Source: Mesostigma viride
Taxonomy: Eukaryota; Streptophyta; Mesostigmatophyceae; Mesostigmatales; Mesostigmataceae
NCBI GenBank assembly: GCA_009746045.1
Contig: RPFO01000156.1
Span: forward strand, 2,840,452 to 2,904,451
Direction: 5' to 3'
DNA: 64,000 bases
Shown here: in pieces, positions 20,089 to 30,037 of the stretch
How the letters are laid out: each line of letters opens with the position of its first letter
Numbering within the stretch: the first letter of the stretch is position 1
Notes under the pieces: model-generated
The model's input: the letters and a program-made list of their open reading frames with translations, nothing else
What the model was told of the DNA's origin: nothing
Database searches by the model: none
Made by a program: the position numbers and the translations under genes

Positions 20089-22004
20089 ATGTCGTACGAC
20101 GAGATTGAAATAGAGGACATGGAGTTCAACGAAGAGCTGAACATGTATACGTATCCATGCCCCTGCGGCGACTTCTTCCAGATTTCTGTGGTAAGCAATT
20201 TGCGCGCGTAACGTGCACATATCGTTAGGCGGCTAAGAGGCCCTTTCGGCCGGGAGGCGAGGGCGCGTGTAACTCACACAGCTCGTTTCTGTCTGTTTCT
20301 TATCTTTGCTTTCTCAGGAGGACCTTAAGATGGGAGAAGAGATTGCCAAGTGCCCCAGCTGCACGCTTTACATCACGGTTGTGTATTCGCAGGTAATGCT
20401 TGGGGAGGTTGGGGGTTTGGGCGACAATTCCCTGTTCCGCTCCTGCCGGTTATTGAACATCGCAAAATCTGTGGATTTGCGGTACTTTCCTACTAGATCT
20501 TGCCGATAACGTGACATCGTGTCGTGTTGCCAGCAAGGAATTTTAGGGCGTATGCCCTGCCTAACAAATCTTACGCGCCTTACATGCGCGGGTTTTACTG
20601 CGGGGGTGGGGCGGTGCATCTGAGTGTATGAAAATCGTTTTGCGTTTTCTTTAGCAGAAACTTTTTCAGCAGAATCGTTTCGTTTCATGTTGTAGAGGCA
20701 CGAGCTTGAGTCTAGTATCCTGGAATGAAGTTGCGATCATGCGGTGACTAAAAATAAATATCCACCTAGTACTAAGGCCCCTGCCATGGGCTTACTTAAT
20801 AAACACGTAGACCACGGGGTTGCACTGATGCAGCCAGCCATGTGTCCAAACACAAAAAACAAACTGTGCCCAGACCGAACCAAAGCAATGCTAGGCCAAG
20901 GATGAGTAAGGGAGGCTCGGTCGTGCTAGCATCTAGTATTGCAAGCCGGGAATATTGTGAGTACTTTTCGTTTCTATCGTTTTCCATATGTTTCCTTTTT
21001 CATGATTCTTCATTCGTGCTACGGGGAAGAGTGCAAGGATCCGCGTGAACATGGTCTGTTCAGCATCGGGCACAGGTCATATGGGAGTGTACCTCTGAGA
21101 AACATAAGTTCCAGGGAGGGCATTAGCTTCATGGTCTATTCAGCATCGGGCACAGGTCATGTGGGAGTGTACCTCTGAGAAACATAAGTTCCAGGGAGGG
21201 CATTAGCTTCATGGTCTATTCAGCATCGGGCACAGGTCATGTGGGAGTGTACCACGGAGAGACATAAGTTCCAGGGGGGGCCATTAGCTTCATGGTATAT
21301 TCAGCATCGGGCACAGGTCATGTGGGAGTGTACCACGGAGAGACATAAGTTCCAGGGGGGGCCATTAGCTTCATGGTATATTCAGCATCGGGCACAGGTC
21401 ATGTGGGAGTGTACCACGGAGAGACATAAGTTCCAGGGGGGGCATTAGCTTCACTTTGTGCTTGTGTGTTCATTAGGATCAGTGACAGGGGGAGCATTAG
21501 TACAGTGTTATGCTTGTGTGTTGAATACGCCTGTTTGTTGCTGTCCTTTTACCTCTCAGCCGCTTGCCGGTACGTATCGAAGGCATGCGAAGACGCATGG
21601 AGACAGGAGTGAGGCACGGGAGAAGGGAAAAGGGAAGTGAAAGCACTGTTGACCGTCCCGGAATCGATCAGGTGTCGAAGGTACCTTAATTGGTACCCAC
21701 ATGACACAGTCACGCGCTTTTTAATTATTATTAATTAATTATTGTCATTCATTACTTTCAATTGTTATTTGTATGACTTTAATTGAAAGAAAACTTATAT
21801 CGTGGTTTGGTTTTCTGGACATCCCGGACCACCCCCTGGTTCGTTTCTATTCTCTCCGCCCCTCCCCTCCATGCTTTCATCCATTCCTTTGTATGGCCCC
21901 CTTTCTCTACCTTGGCCCCCTGTGAGCAGGAAGACTTCCAGGACCTGCCCCCCGCGCCACCCAAGCAAGAAGTGTTACCGCAGCCCATCGTGGCCGGTGG
22001 CTGA
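20089..22004 (+). CDS. DPH3: diphthamide biosynthesis protein 3 (CSL zinc finger), three exons
   Basis: DPH3 (KTI11) is a small iron/zinc-binding electron donor to the Dph1-Dph2 enzyme that starts diphthamide formation on elongation factor 2; it also supports Elongator. Exons 20089-20190, 20318-20392 and 21930-22004 join in phase 0 with GTAAGC/CTCAG and GTAATG/GAGCAG sites, giving 83 residues, normal for the family. The CSL domain is complete: [20 protein letters not shown] supplies C24 and C26, and [15 protein letters not shown] supplies C46 and C49. A short Pro-rich tail ends [10 protein letters not shown]. Intron 2 is 1.5 kb and holds an 80-bp tandem repeat and dispersed repeat R1. The end of the gene is echoed several times downstream. 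Confidence 0.95.
21045..21450. repeat. 80-bp tandem repeat, five copies (DPH3 intron 2)
   Basis: The unit starts TCAGCATCGGGCACAGGTCA and ends TTCCAGGGAGGGCATTAGC. The last three copies share ACGGAGAGACATAAG where the first two have TCTGAGAAACATAAG, so two subtypes expanded in turn. Confidence 0.92.
21661..21780 (+). repeat. dispersed repeat R1, copy 1
   Basis: The core is GGTGTCGAAGGTACCTTAAT, then GGTACCCACATGACACAGTC, followed by a TTAATTATTAATT tail. Related copies occur at 31076-31150 and 40857-40925 (same strand) and 24130-24265 (inverted). Confidence 0.8.
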
Positions 22005-24120
22005 GCCATGCCCCACATAACATGCCCTGGTGGCTGAGCCCTGGCATGCCCCAAGTAAAGGTGGGCGGTCAGGCCATGCCCCACATTACGGCACGCGCTT
22101 GCGTGCAGCCGTTCAAGAAAAGGCCAGTGGCTGAACCGTGCCCTGCGCCACGGCACGCTTGCACACCGGCTCATGGAAAGCCTTACGGTTGAGCCATGGC
22201 CCACCCAGTTGAGCCGTGGCGTAAGCCAGCATCAGCATGGCCCCGCATTCTGACCAGCGGCTGAGCCATGCCCCACGTCTACGTGTTCCTTAAGTGAATC
22301 CGGTTGACAAGTATGACCGGGGCTTGAGGCGCGGCCCACGTTGCGGCGTGTTTCGATGTCATAGCTCAAGGGTAGGGCGGCAGGCGGCGGGTGAGCCATG
22401 GCCCTGGCCGGGGTTTGCTGGGTTACCAAGTCAGCATGACCAGCGTGCCAATGATGTCCTGGGTAGGTGCCAAACGGCAGGGTGTCACTTACGCAGCGTG
22501 TCACTACAAAAGGTAGAACGAGGCCGAGGCAAGGAAAGCTATTTGGTCTGCGGCCGCCGCCAGGGGAGCCTGTGATATGCGCGATGTCTGCCAGGGACTC
22601 TCAAAGCTAAGGGAGGATCTCTTCTCGGCTCTTCACCCCCCCCCCCCCCCCTTCCCCATCCTTTGTCGCTGCCAACGCATCACGGAGAGGTCTTCTATTC
22701 CAGCTGTTCTCTGTGTGTGTGGTTGTGGGCGGCCATCATGGAGATAGGCCGGCAGGGCCACGGGAAGCAGGGCCAAGGGCAGCATGACAAGGGCAGCAGA
22801 TGTCCGTAGATGCCTACGCATCCCTCCCCATCGTATCATTACATGCAAAAGGTGAGAAGCGGTGCTTGAAGCGGCCAGTGCCACGCCGCTTTACAAGGGG
22901 GTGGCCCCCTTTTATTGCGGGAATGGTGGGTTAGTGCCGCATGTCCAGCTCAGTGTCAGCCCAGATTCAGCCCACCGTGATGACTCCGCGTCTGCCCGAC
23001 ACCCGCTCATTAGCAGGGTGAACCCATCACGTGCCCGTCAACATTGTGTTCGCCCTTTCGTGCCCATCGGCGGCGACAGCCCATCAGCGCTGCTGGGCAG
23101 CTCATCGTGGCCCCACGGGGGCGGCGGACAGCATAAGACTACTGTAAGGAGGCAGCCCGCATGAATGGGGAGATGGCCAGCCAGCGCGCCCCCTGGTGTC
23201 GGTTGGACAGACGTTCAGGGACTGAGGTGGCCACGCGGGGAGGTGGCCGGTGAGCACCTGCCAGTGCAGCCAGGGGAGCCAGCATGGGGCCCACAGCATG
23301 CGCCTTTCGAGGTTTGTTGGAGACGCAGGTGTAGTGGCCTGCCAGCACCTCTGGACAGCTGAGTGCAGGTGTAGTGGCCTGCCAGCCACGCGGGACAGCG
23401 GAGTGACAATGTGGTCGCACGATTGCAGTCCGCCTGCCTTGCTTGCCGGGCCTTCCGTGTCAGTGTGCATGCCTCACAGCATTCGCCAGGCAGGCCCCTG
23501 GGTCCTTTTGGGGGGCTCATGGTGTGCTCGGTGTAGTGGCCAGGGGGGTGTGGGCAGCGGTAACTTGTGCCGGGAGCCTGGGCCAGCAGTGACCATGCAG
23601 TGGTCAGAGTGGCCCATGGAGAATGTTGCGAGCGGAAAAAACGGCTGAGCGCCATATCGACGTGAGCTGTGGCTGTTGGTAGCTGTAGGCGTGAAATTTA
23701 TGGCCATGGGATGTCTGAACCCAGTCTGGTATACCGTGGCGGTAACCAGCGGTATACCGTGGTTCATCTGGGACACGTCGGGTACAGTGGTTACTGGTTA
23801 GGCAACATTCATCTGGTACAAGTCTGGTACATTAGTGAGCCAACGGTACCGCTCCCATGCAGCCACGCAGTCCCATGTGGTAGCCGCTCCCATGGGGTGT
23901 GCCTGTGTGCCGTGTAAGAGGTAAAGCCACGTGGCTGCCTGGACAATGGGTCTTGCCGTCTCTGTGTGCAGGAGGGGCACAGGGCAGAGGCACGGGCGTG
24001 TTCACAGCGTGGTCAACACGTTATTTATAAGGGTCGCGTGGGAAACGTAATGGTCAGGACTGTGACATGGAGCACTGGTGAATTATGAATGCTGTCTGAA
24101 CCATGTCTTGGCATGTATGT
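22005..24120. repeat. degenerate repeats downstream of DPH3
   Basis: The DPH3 end (GTGGCTGAGCCATGCCCCA on plus) recurs in altered form about six times at 22028-22275, for example GGTGGCTGAGCCCTGGCATG and GCGGCTGAGCCATGCCCCAC. From 23200 to 23420, GTGTAGTGGCCTGCCAGC-type strings repeat; 23720-23830 repeats TCTGGTATACCGTGG. A poly-C tract sits at 22637-22650. No gene is supported. Confidence 0.6.
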
Positions 24121-24129
24121 ATCTAACTG

Positions 24130-24265
24130 ATCCCATTTTATTTATTTTTAATTCATGTTATTTTTATCTCCAATTTGAGTTCATTCATGCATGGTGAGTT
24201 ATACTTAGTACCGGCCATGATTAATCAAAAGCGCGTGTGACTGCGCATCGAGCGTGCACGGGTAC
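24130..24265 (-). repeat. dispersed repeat R1, copy 2 (inverted)
   Basis: On minus it reads TTATTGGTACCCGTGCACGC, then GCAGTCACACGCGCTTTTGA, matching copy 1 including the AT-rich tail. It forms an inverted pair with copy 1 around the DPH3 3' end. Confidence 0.65.
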
Positions 24266-24529
24266 CAATAATTATATTGCATGCATGGTAGAACCCTCGA
24301 TAAATCTCTATATCATGGGATTTAGTAAGTAAGCTTGAGCTTAAGTGACTGCTAAGGAAGTGCGCGTGAACATACACTAGAGGCATACACAGATCTCGAG
24401 TGATTTATCTAGTACCAAATCCGAAAGGCTTGCATCACTCCCCGGACAGGAGAACTTTTGCGGATGACTGTAGGTGTAAGTTGGCGATGCCATGGTAACC
24501 GGAGACGTCCGTCCTATAGTCAGCAAAAT

Positions 24530-24560
24530 TGGTGCGAGAGGTCCCCAGTTCGATTCCGGT
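24530..24560 (+). other. tRNA-like B-box motif
   Basis: AGTTCGATTCCGGTCGG fits a pol III B box, but no cloverleaf can be folded around it. It is probably a SINE or tRNA-derived relic. Confidence 0.3.
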
Positions 24561-25098
24561 CGGATTCATTTGCAGATCGCGTTTTCCGCGTTTTCCGCGG
24601 CCTGGCACTGAACGCAAAGGTTTTCACCTTTGCGGAGTGTCTGATCAGAATACACTAGAGGCATGCCACGGAGTATTGGAGTACCCGATGATGTACCGTT
24701 TTCTACGTGGATACTTCACCCGCGATCGAGGCAAGTACGTGGCGGGACTCACTCGCCCAGGTCTGGAGTCGCATATAGCAACTCCGCATCATCCGCACTA
24801 CCCAAGACTGAGATTAATTTCCTCCGACTAGGTTGTCTCCCATTTGCAACTTTGCAAATTAGCGGAGGGCGGGGCCCGAGATTAATTAAGAGGTACCTTG
24901 AAATAAAATAAGAGGCATGCCTCTATCCAGATAGTAGTATATTTTTGGAAGCGAGTTTCTATTGGCGTTAAGTTGTAGTATTGTACGACAACGTGTCAGG
25001 CCGTTTAATTTATTCCGACTTATACATTTTCACCGCTTGGTCAAAAAAGGATCACTTATATCAAGGAAACATGCAACAAAGATCACTTATATCAATTG

Positions 25099-25330
25099 GA
25101 GACAACCAGCGCAGGCCAGAAATCGGGAGAATCCGGACCATGGTAGCTCGAGCCTGCCGTTATCTTGTCCGCGTGTTCGAGTCGTTCAGGATGATGAAAA
25201 TGAATGGAGATGGAAATGTGTAGCCTTGTGCATTGAAATTATGGCTGGCTTACGTGTAGAGCGACTAGATGACCTAGACGGTGGGGCCGGAAACAGCATG
25301 CTTGATCAGGGTGTGTGTTTCGAGCCTAAC
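25099..25330 (+). repeat. dispersed repeat R2, copy 2
   Basis: It runs from ACAACCAGCGCAGGCCAGAA to AAACAGCATGCTTGATCAGG. Copy 3 is its inverted counterpart about 700 bp away, so the LINE fragments between them sit in a hairpin-capable arrangement. Confidence 0.9.
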
Positions 25331-25343
25331 TGGCCGGGAGTGT

Positions 25344-25645
25344 CTAGTGGTGAGCACTTATATACCCGACTTCTCCGTAAAATCTCATCGACCGGCCGCC
25401 GGTTTCGAAACAACCCACGAACGCCGCAGATGCAGATCCAACGGAGCAAACAACGTCACGACCGACGCGGCGCCAAATAGTCGCCCAGGTTTCTTTTCTG
25501 CGAGCCATTTTACAACGTACGTCACGCCGCGGCGTGTACCCAAGCCCTTTTCTGCAAGAACGTGAGATCCAAAATCCGCTTGCCAGACCAGGAACTCCGT
25601 CCAATACCGGCGTCGTGCATCGAATTGAATTCCAAGGAACATAAC
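25344..25645 (-). pseudogene. LINE reverse-transcriptase fragment
   Basis: The frame reads MFLGIQFDARRRYWTEFLVW, then GLGTRRGVTYVVKWLAEKK. The FLGI-x-FD-x-R stretch resembles the region after the palm of non-LTR reverse transcriptases (Y/FLG motif). No complete FADD box is present and the fragment is short. It abuts, in the opposite orientation, the LINE tail that follows. Confidence 0.4.
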
Positions 25646-25985
25646 TCCGTTGGGAGAATATGTAGCACATATCCCTGGATGACCTACTGGTCCCAGCCCA
25701 CTTTGAATACCGCATCCACTCTCTCTCCCTTCTTTGGACTGCCATGCAGAACAAGACGCGGTGGCAGAAGATTGTCAAGGCTCACACGCCCGACCCTGTG
25801 GGCAAGCCCCCTCCCCCCAAGAGGAGGAGGCGTTTTGACGAGTAGGGCAGTTAGGATTTTTCTAGACTAGGTAGATTAGCGTTAGGATAGTTAGATTACG
25901 CGGCTCTCTCCTTTCCACCACCCATCAAGGAATATGTGCTACATGACTCCCAACGGAGGCATGTTATAATTTAATTTAATTTAAT
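25646..25985 (+). mobile_element. LINE 3' end
   Basis: It starts at ACATAACTCCGTTGGGAG and contains the ORF2 C-terminus (LWTAMQNKTRWQKIVKAHTP, then VGKPPPPKRRRRFDE and a stop). An untranslated tail with CTCCCAACGGAGGCATG and a short (AATTT)n end follows. The same tail occurs at 51475-51981 and 52255-52560 on the other strand. The C-terminal peptide is the best preserved part. Confidence 0.75.
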
Positions 25986-26024
25986 ATCCCTAAGAAGGCC
26001 GGGCATATGGCACACGCCCTGATC

Positions 26025-26660
26025 AAGCATGCTGTTTCCGGCCCCACCGTCTAGGTCATCTAGTCGCTCCACACGTAAGCCAGCCATAATTTCAATGCAC
26101 AAGGATACACATTTCCATCACCATTCATCTTCATCATCCTGAACGACTCGAAAACGCGGAAAAGATAACGGCAGGCTCGAGCTACCATGGTCCGGATTCT
26201 CCCGATTTCTGGCCTGCGCTGGTTGTCTCTTTGATATGGCTTTTAATACACTCTTGGCTACTTCCTGCAACTGAAGGGTAGGGTGTAAACTACATCTGCT
26301 CTGGGCCGGTGCATGCACAAAGTGCACCTGCACACCACTATGACTATCCGGCTAGCACCTACGGAAAGGCGCTGGCATAGGCCGGGGGAAGATCATCATG
26401 GCTATACAAAAGCTCCCGGCCTGCCACTTAGGCTCGAAACGCACGCCCTGATCAAGCAAGCTGTTTTCGGCCCCACCGACTAGGTCATCTAGTCGCTCTA
26501 CACGTAAGCCAGCCATAATTTCAATGCACAAGGCTACACACCATCACCATTCGATATTCATCATCCTGAACGACTCGAACACGCGGATGAGATAACGGCA
26601 GGCTCGAGCTACAATGGTCCAGATTCTCCCGATTTCTGGCCTGCACTGGTTGTCTCCTTG
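26025..26660 (-). repeat. dispersed repeat R2, copies 3 and 4
   Basis: Copies at 26025-26225 and 26435-26660 are both inverted relative to copy 2. Each begins GCCCTGATCAAGCA and ends CTGGTTGTCTC. Confidence 0.9.
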
Positions 26661-26866
26661 ATACAAAGGCTAGGACATGGCCTCTCATCAGAGAGTGGCT
26701 CTCTGTATAGGCAGGGCTGAGCTAAATTCTTAATGCATCATCCGTGGGGGGACCGTCCCATTATAGGCAGGGCGTGGCTAAATTCGATCTTAATGCATCA
26801 TCCATGGGGGCCATTATGGGCGCACGTGCGTGTGGGCCACGTGGTAGGCTAAGTTAGTAATCTACA

Positions 26867-28018
26867 CTACTGATCGAGCACCATATTCCCTAGACTGGGG
26901 GTGCCTGCCATGCAGGGCTTGTGGTCGACGTGGATGACATCCCCCCGGCGCCAGTATACCGGTTTCCCTCCTGCTCTGTGCCGGAGCTGGAGGTAGGTCG
27001 GCCATAGCTCGCGTCGCCGTTGTTGCTGGACCAGGGTCAGGTCGTCGTCCAGCGTGTAGCGAGTCCTCGATCGGAGCTTCTTGCGGTTTTTAAGAAACAA
27101 CAGCTTGTCGATCCGCCATGTACTTAAAGGTGAGGAGCAGGGGAGCCGGGCCAGCTACCTTACCCCGCGCGCGAGAAAGGCGGGCAGCCGACATCCGCAG
27201 CTCACCAGTAATCAGTGCATGGGGGCAAGAATGTCGCGCCGTGAGAAGAGTTGCCGAGGTACGTCTCATCTGCCGGCTGGTCGAAGTGCTTGACGATGAC
27301 ATTGTGGCTGCGCTGGGTGCGGTCGGCCTCCTCGCGGAGGTCGAGGGCTTGTTGCTTGAGCTGTGCCGCGATGGTGGAGGTACGGTGGCCGGTGGAGGTG
27401 GTGTGGTGCTTGAGCAGGTCCGCCCAGGTCTGGATGGGAGGGGCGTCGCCGCGTGGGCCAGCGGCGGCTGGCCTGGCTGCAATGTCCTTCAACGCCTGGG
27501 CGGTGATGCCTGCGGTGTTTTGCATGCACTCGATGGCGATGGCGGTGTCTTTGAGGCGCTGGTCGAGGTCGAGGATCGAGCTGGGCCTTGAGGGCGGCGG
27601 TGGAGGTGGAGGTGGCAGTGGAGGTGGAGGCGAGGAGGGTGGAGGTGGTGACGGTGGTGGAAATGTGAGGGAGCTCAGTAGCCAGCGTGCCTCCCATTGC
27701 TGCCACATCGGTAGCAAGGGGGGTCACGTGCTGCTCGAAAGCTTCCTTAAGCAGGGTGCGGACGATGGTTTCTGTCACAACGGTGGGAGGGGGGGGGCAG
27801 ATCTCGGCGTCAGAGCGCCCGAGGAGGGAGCAGAGGGCGAAGCGCTGGAGCCGGGGGCGATTCGTGCGGAGAATAAGCGGGAGATCCTCGGCGGTGCAAG
27901 GAAGGCCGTTTGGCCAGCGGCCACGGTTGTGGGAGATGAGGTGCGACCACAGGGCTATACAAGCGAGGCGTGCGTGCCGAAAAAATACCGTCGTGCAGAA
28001 CCACCAATTTACTACCAT
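26867..28018 (-). pseudogene. LINE-type ORF1 protein relic, copy 1
   Basis: The protein is spread over three frames: an N-terminal part (EDLPLILRTNRPRLQRFALC), a central helical part (ALDLREEADRTQRSHNVIVK) and a C-terminal part (YTLDDDLTLVQQQRRRELWP, then GKPVYWRRGDVIHVD). The order coiled coil, NVIVK-strand, R-P-LLLTF strand, then DDDLT...RRELWP...VYW resembles L1-type ORF1 RNA chaperones. The second copy at 53101-54125 is less damaged in the middle. At least two frameshifts make this copy inactive. A Pro-rich/poly-Pro segment lies near 27590-27650. Confidence 0.65.
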
Positions 28019-28499
28019 TCAAATCACCGATATCGCTGGAGGGATACCTCTTATTTAATTTCGCCGCTGAGAAACATCTCTGCGACACTACCGCGACTTA
28101 GTTTAGATTTAGTACTTTCCGTCACCCTTGACATGTTTTCGTACAATACTACAAATTAACGCCAATAGAAATTCGCCTCCAAACATATAGTAGTGTATCG
28201 ATAGAGTCATGCCTCTTATTTACTTTCAAGGTACCTCTTAATTAATCTCGGCCCCCGCCCTCCGCTAATTTGCTCATTTGCAAAAAAGGAGCCAATTTTA
28301 CCCCGACTATCCAAGACGACTGAACGCTTGGCCATGGTGATGGGTGTGGGGGTAGGTTGCATGCTAACCCCCGATAGCCCAGGAGAATTTAAGGACCCCC
28401 AATAGCCCAGGAGGATAAATCAGACAACTATACAATCATCATGCACCTGATCGAGGCAGACAGGCCTTCACGTAGCACGTGTGCACTGGGTACGTATAT

Positions 28500-28590
28500 C
28501 CATGAGACAACCAGTGTGCGCAGACCAGAAATCTTGAGCGGGGACTCGGACCAGGGTAGCTCGAGCCTGCTGTTATCATATCCGGACGCA
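28500..28590 (+). repeat. dispersed repeat R2, short copy 5
   Basis: GCGCAGACCAGAAATCTTGA and TAGCTCGAGCCTGCTGTTAT match the R2 consensus. The copy is truncated on both sides and lies just downstream of the coiled-coil gene. Confidence 0.7.
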
Positions 28591-28639
28591 GACAGCTGGC
28601 AGCCACCACTGTCATTCATGTATCTTCCGCTTAGTTCAG

Positions 28640-28733
28640 GTTTCCCTGCTGGCCTGCAGAGCTATCACCAAGCGGTAACTCAAAGCTTGCCAGCACCCAA
28701 TCCTGGTTCTGCAGCTTTAGCATAATACATTGC
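28640..28733 (-). repeat. echo of the coiled-coil gene 3' coding end
   Basis: TGCCAGCACCCAATCCTGGT and TCTGCAGCT parallel AGCCAGTGCCCGGTCCTTGT and TCTGCAGCT inside the last exon. TTTCCCTGCTGGCCTGCAGA parallels TTCCCCTGCTGCCCTACGAG at the stop. Confidence 0.7.
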
Positions 28734-29957
28734 TCAAGGGTTCCCCTGCTGCCCTACGAGTGCTCTAGCCAGTGCCCGGTCCTTGTTCTGCAGCTCCTCC
28801 CGCAACGCGCCGACAGTCGCCTCTACCTTCTGGACGTAGTTGGACGTGTACTCGTTCTCGGCGAGTGCCTCCTTGAGACCTGCGACGCAGATGCTGATCT
28901 TTTGCCGGAACATGAGTTGCTCCTGCGCAAGGGGATACGCACATACATGTGAGCACGCATGTCAGCCAGGTTAAGAGGTCACCGTCCATCCACCCACCCC
29001 CTCACCAACCCGCCCGCCCACCCGCCCGCCCTCCCGCCCTCCCGCCGCCCGCCCGCCCGCCCGCCCGCCCGCCCGCCCGCCCGCCCGCCCGCCCGCCCGC
29101 CCGCCCGCCCGCCGTCCGCCCGCCCGCCCGCCCGCCCGCCCGCCCGCCCGCCCGCCCGCCCGCCCGCCCGCCCGCCCGCCCGCCCGCCCGCCGCCCGCCC
29201 GCCCGCCCGCCCGCCCGCCCGCCCGCCCGCCCGCCCGCCCGCCCGCCCGCCCGCCCGCCCGCCCGCCCCCCCGCCCGCCCGCCCGCCCGCCCGCCCGCCC
29301 GCCCGCCCGCCCGCCCGCCCGCCCGCCCGCCCGCCCTCCCGCCCGCCTGCCCGCCTGCCCGCCCGCCTGCCCCGGCCCGCCTGCCCGCCCGCCCGCCCGC
29401 CCACCCACCCACACGCACACGCACGCGCAGATGCTCATGTCCTGCCAGAGCATGAGGTTTTGCAGCGCAGAGTATATTATATGGCTAATAAGTATGTCAT
29501 CCCGCCCAAAACACAGTTTTATCCCAGGTTGAAAGTCACACAATACCCATGCATGAAACATTACCCAAGCCTTTGCAGTGCACTCAATGGCGCAGCTGAG
29601 CTTCCCATGTCACTAAATCTTCCGCATACATCTTCCAGATTGCGCCCACCCCACTTGCTCCCTAGCAGTCAAGGTTTCTAAAGATTCTAGAGCTGTACCA
29701 GGAATAACCCATCCCCTCACCTCGGCGCACACCCCCTTGAGCTGCATCGTCCATTTTCTCTCCACCTCCACCTCACTCTCTAGCCCGTCCTTTACCACAT
29801 GCCTATCGCGCTATGTTGAACACCCACCTCGGCGCGCGCCTCCTTGAGCTGCCTCGATCGCTTCTTCTCCACCTCCACCTCGCTCTCCAGGCCGTCCTTG
29901 ACGGACGTAACGAGCATCAGCTGCTCCTCCAATGAGGCTACCGTATCGCGGCACGCC

Positions 29958-30037
<80 letters not shown>

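Larger units (their letters stand above)
24850..28275 (-). mobile_element. composite element with ~150-bp inverted ends carrying a LINE ORF1 relic
   Basis: The left end (24850-24995) and right end (28128-28275) are inverted repeats of roughly 88% identity. They share AAATTAGCGGAGGGCGGGG, GATTAATTAAGAGGTACCTT, GAGGCATG and TTTCTATTGGCGTTAA. Between them lie R2 repeats, a reverse-transcriptase fragment, a LINE tail and an ORF1 relic. I find no convincing target-site duplication. Either a DNA element captured LINE pieces, or the two ends are independent copies of another repeat. Confidence 0.65.
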
